A DNA stretch of 64,000 nt from Flavipsychrobacter sp. (GTDB lineage Bacteria; Bacteroidota; Bacteroidia; Chitinophagales; Chitinophagaceae), in the NCBI GenBank assembly GCA_016787265.1, contig JAEUVF010000008.1, positions 124,001 through 188,000 on the forward strand, written 5' to 3'. Below are positions 61,893 to 64,000 of the stretch, one piece after another; the stretch's first letter is position 1; each line of letters starts with the position of its first letter. The position numbers and the translations under genes were made by a program. The notes under the pieces are model-generated. The model was not told where the DNA came from and searched no databases. It saw only the letters and a program-made list of their open reading frames with translations.

Positions 61893-62555
61893 ATGAATAG
61901 TAACCGGATGAGTGTTGAAGCGCTAAAGACCTCCATTGAAAAAGGGGCTGTTTTTATTTTAGATACCAGACCCGCTGACAATTTTATGCAGGGTTTTATT
62001 CCTGGTTCTATTAGTGTGGGTGACAACAGCAAATTTGATAAATGGGTTGTAGAAACAATTGCTGAGGCGGAAGTTGTAATAATAAGTAAAGCAGGAGGAG
62101 AGGAGGAAACGATAAACAGGTTTCTTCCGGTATTTCCTGCTATTGAATGGAAGGTACTGGAGGGTGGATTTGAGGCCTGGCAAAAAGCATCGTATCCATT
62201 AGACATGATCATTGAAGTTGAAGCCGATGAACTGGCACTGGATCTTCCGCATGACCCAAATCTCCAGGTCATTGATCTTCGGGGCGAGGAAGAATTTGAA
62301 GAGGCTCATGTAACCAGGGCCCAGCATATCCCTCTGGCGGAACTGGTTGACCTGGCCACTATTGCAAACTTTGACGAAGACCAGCAGCTTTATCTCCATT
62401 GTGGAGGAGGTCAGAGAAGTGTGCTTGCTGCAAGCCTGATTAAAAAACAGGGAGTGCATAACCTTCGTGTAGTAGCAGGTGGTTTTGAAGCTATTAAGCG
62501 TGAAAAAGCCATCCCGATTACACAGAAACAAGACCATTCCGGATTGCAAAAGTGA
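61893..62555 (+). CDS. Tandem rhodanese-domain protein
   Basis: 220 residues with two rhodanese domains. The first (about 5-105) has FILDTRPADNFMQGFIPGSI but no Cys where the active site should be (ISKAGGEEE). The second (about 108-210) has VIDLRGEEEFEEAHVTRAQH and the active Cys170 in LYLHCGGGQRSVLAA. The arrangement resembles the C-terminal double rhodanese of metallo-beta-lactamase/persulfide-dioxygenase fusions, without the hydrolase part. It probably handles sulfane sulfur. Its last 38 bases overlap the convergent response regulator gene. Confidence 0.88.
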   Translation: MNSNRMSVEALKTSIEKGAVFILDTRPADNFMQGFIPGSISVGDNSKFDKWVVETIAEAEVVIISKAGGEEETINRFLPVFPAIEWKVLEGGFEAWQKASYPLDMIIEVEADELALDLPHDPNLQVIDLRGEEEFEEAHVTRAQHIPLAELVDLATIANFDEDQQLYLHCGGGQRSVLAASLIKKQGVHNLRVVAGGFEAIKREKAIPITQKQDHSGLQK

Positions 62556-63183
62556 CCAGTCCTACCCGTGTTTTAATATGTAATTTATCAAATAGTGTAT
62601 CGCGGTAACCGTCAATTGTACGTGGACTCAGGTACATCTTGCTGGCTATTTCCTTATACGTCATTTCTGTACAGGCATATCTAAGGAATTCGATTTCCCG
62701 GTCGTTTAATACAGCCAGCGGATTCCGATGATCATCCATTTCACTGTCATCATACTGGTTTATGGTATGTATCAGCCTGCCTGTAACCAGTTCCGAATAG
62801 TAGTATCCTTTTATCATTAGTGCCTCCATCGCTGCATTCAGATCTACGGGATCACAATACTTCATAATATATCCCCTGACGCCTGCTTTGAACATTCTGA
62901 TGATGGCATTTTCTGTATCATACATGGAAAGCGCCAGTGTACGAATATCCGGGTAGTTTCTTTTCAGCCAGCTGGCTGCTGCATATCCATCCATTTCGGG
63001 CATATTTACATCCATTAATACCAGGTCGGGCAAATTGGAGGGATTGAGCATTTCAATCATTTCGGTTCCATTAGACGCCTGAAACAATACATCAAAGCGA
63101 TCAAAACTTTGAACAGTAGACGCCAGTCCGTTTCTTAACAATACATGATCGTCTACCAATACCACTTTAAAATTTTTTTCCAT
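62518..63183 (-). CDS. NarL/LuxR-family response regulator
   Basis: 221 residues. The receiver has DDH at 11-13 and the phosphorylation site Asp58 in LVLMDVNMPEMDG. The conserved Lys region is weak (IMKYCDP). The LuxR-type HTH lies at about 148-213: NDREIEFLRYACTEMTYKEIA and then RTIDGYRDTLFDKL. No histidine kinase is encoded nearby, so its partner is elsewhere. Related orphan regulators are common in Chitinophagaceae. Confidence 0.92.
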   Translation of the reverse strand: MEKNFKVVLVDDHVLLRNGLASTVQSFDRFDVLFQASNGTEMIEMLNPSNLPDLVLMDVNMPEMDGYAAASWLKRNYPDIRTLALSMYDTENAIIRMFKAGVRGYIMKYCDPVDLNAAMEALMIKGYYYSELVTGRLIHTINQYDDSEMDDHRNPLAVLNDREIEFLRYACTEMTYKEIASKMYLSPRTIDGYRDTLFDKLHIKTRVGLVTFAIRNGLVSV

Positions 63184-63268
63184 CCGTAGTTGTTTTTAAG
63201 GTTTTTGAAAACAGGTACAGATCAGCAGGATTTCCGGTTAAATCGTTTGCTAGTGGTTTGGCAGAGGT

Positions 63269-64000
63269 TTATGGATGGGCTGTTTTGTAAGGATCAACAG
63301 CCTGGGAAGGTGCAGGAACTACATCAATCCAGCGTTTCGCATAGTCTGGTTTCCAGGATTTTTTCCATCGTCGATGACTCCATAACCACATATCGGGATG
63401 TTGTTTTATGTTTTCTTCCAGGAAGTTCCTGTATCGACGGGTTAACTCCCCTTCTTCCAGACTGGCCGGGTTTTCTTCTGCAATTTCAACATGCAGATAA
63501 TAATAACCTCTTTTGAGTTTTGAAATACTTACAAATGCGACGGGAATATTTCCGGCGCGAGCCCCCTTCTCTGGCCCGGGAATAAAGGGGGTAGGATGTC
63601 CGAAAAAATTTAACCAATAGGCCTGATGAACTTTTGAGGGCACCTGATCAGCGACCAAACCCAGCAGATATTGTGAGTCGCGGTAAGGTAACATGCTATT
63701 CTTCATGTCCGTTGCAGGTAACAGAATAGTTCCGGTTTTGCTCCTGAGTTTTCGGAAAATTTTATCCATTGCCTTGTTCTTAAGCGGCATGTAAACTCCC
63801 AGCAAGGGATGTTTACAATAATATCCATAAGCCAGGTTACCCAGTTCCCAATTAAAATTATGGCCCATATGAACCTGGCAGCGCAATCCTTTATCATAGA
63901 GCTCATTGAATTTTTGATAGTCGCCCTGCATCCGGCTGGTAATGAATTCTTTACCTGCTGAAATGAGTTTGATGGTTTCAATAAATGTATCAATGAAATT
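63269..64000 (-). CDS. LpxL/HtrB-type lysophospholipid (lipid A) acyltransferase, 5' end missing
   Basis: The frame is open through the right edge, where residues such as FIDTFIETIKLISAGKEF precede the first internal Met. About 244 C-terminal residues are visible. The catalytic His-x4-Glu motif is HNFNWE in the GHNFNWELGN block (LpxL: GHFGNWE). GLVADQVPSKVHQAYWLNFFG and ENIKQHPDMWLWSHRRWK near the end match the LpxL family (the latter reads WLWSHRRWK, as in the conserved W-x-HRRWK tail). It would add a secondary acyl chain to lipid A. Confidence 0.9.
   Translation of the reverse strand, partial: NFIDTFIETIKLISAGKEFITSRMQGDYQKFNELYDKGLRCQVHMGHNFNWELGNLAYGYYCKHPLLGVYMPLKNKAMDKIFRKLRSKTGTILLPATDMKNSMLPYRDSQYLLGLVADQVPSKVHQAYWLNFFGHPTPFIPGPEKGARAGNIPVAFVSISKLKRGYYYLHVEIAEENPASLEEGELTRRYRNFLEENIKQHPDMWLWSHRRWKKSWKPDYAKRWIDVVPAPSQAVDPYKTAHP

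Overview
The window is chromosomal DNA from a member of the Bacteroidota, most likely the family Chitinophagaceae. The evidence is gliding-motility genes (gldH, gldA), a large secreted protein with a type IX secretion (T9SS) C-terminal sorting domain, BatD, a Bacteroidota-type LpxD, PorT-like and CarboxypepD_reg-like envelope proteins, and several promoters whose -7 element matches the Bacteroidota consensus TAnnTTTG. I see no rRNA, tRNA, CRISPR array, prophage or complete insertion sequence. The window opens inside pheS and closes inside an LpxL-type acyltransferase gene. Genes are dense and no gap exceeds about 300 bases.

Layout. 0-5 kb: pheS 3' end, a 3-hydroxyacyl-CoA dehydrogenase and an SDR in one overlapping unit, an envelope protein, lpxD, and a terminator-like hairpin just in front of an RluE-type pseudouridine synthase. 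5-14 kb: yicC, gldH, a histidine kinase/response regulator pair, batD, an SDR, a DUF2167 protein, a YjjG-type nucleotidase and phosphatidylserine decarboxylase. 13.7-25.5 kb: a degenerate ureohydrolase, a PBP4-type lipoprotein, mutL, a NagZ-beta-lactamase fusion, enolase, a DivIC/FtsB-like protein, nth and an L,D-transpeptidase. 25.5-36 kb: a large GAF protein, a three-part metallophosphoesterase/kinase-like/outer-membrane-barrel protein, an SdiA-regulated-like lipoprotein, an HD-domain protein fused to a Pycsar-type membrane effector domain, and a FUSC transporter. 36-41 kb: korA, gldA, and a beta carbonic anhydrase paired with a SulP transporter.

41-49 kb is an acetate-utilisation cluster. 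An MHS-family transporter, two small membrane proteins, a CrbS/CbrA-like transporter-kinase and a stand-alone receiver form one tight minus-strand unit. Opposite lie an InsA-like zinc-ribbon/HTH gene and acs, diverging from a short spacer that carries a TTTGGCCAAA palindrome. 49-58 kb: an acyltransferase, the T9SS cargo protein, a second L,D-transpeptidase, a Kbp-like BON-LysM protein and a BON lipoprotein, a DUF4332 protein, and an ECF sigma/anti-sigma/outer-membrane-barrel operon. 58-64 kb: kbl, ridA, a trimmed 3-hydroxyacyl-CoA dehydrogenase-like gene overlapping tsaB, an ArsR-fold regulator, a double rhodanese, a NarL-type response regulator and the partial acyltransferase.

Most of the content is core metabolism and envelope biology. 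The items most worth following up are the HD-PycTM fusion, the three-part phosphoesterase protein, the acetate cluster with its domesticated InsA-like gene, a pair of TTCGTCGAA sites two helical turns apart before the L,D-transpeptidase, and several enzymes whose catalytic motifs are degenerate (ureohydrolase, MutL, HADH-like). All function calls were made by reading motifs. No database search was run.
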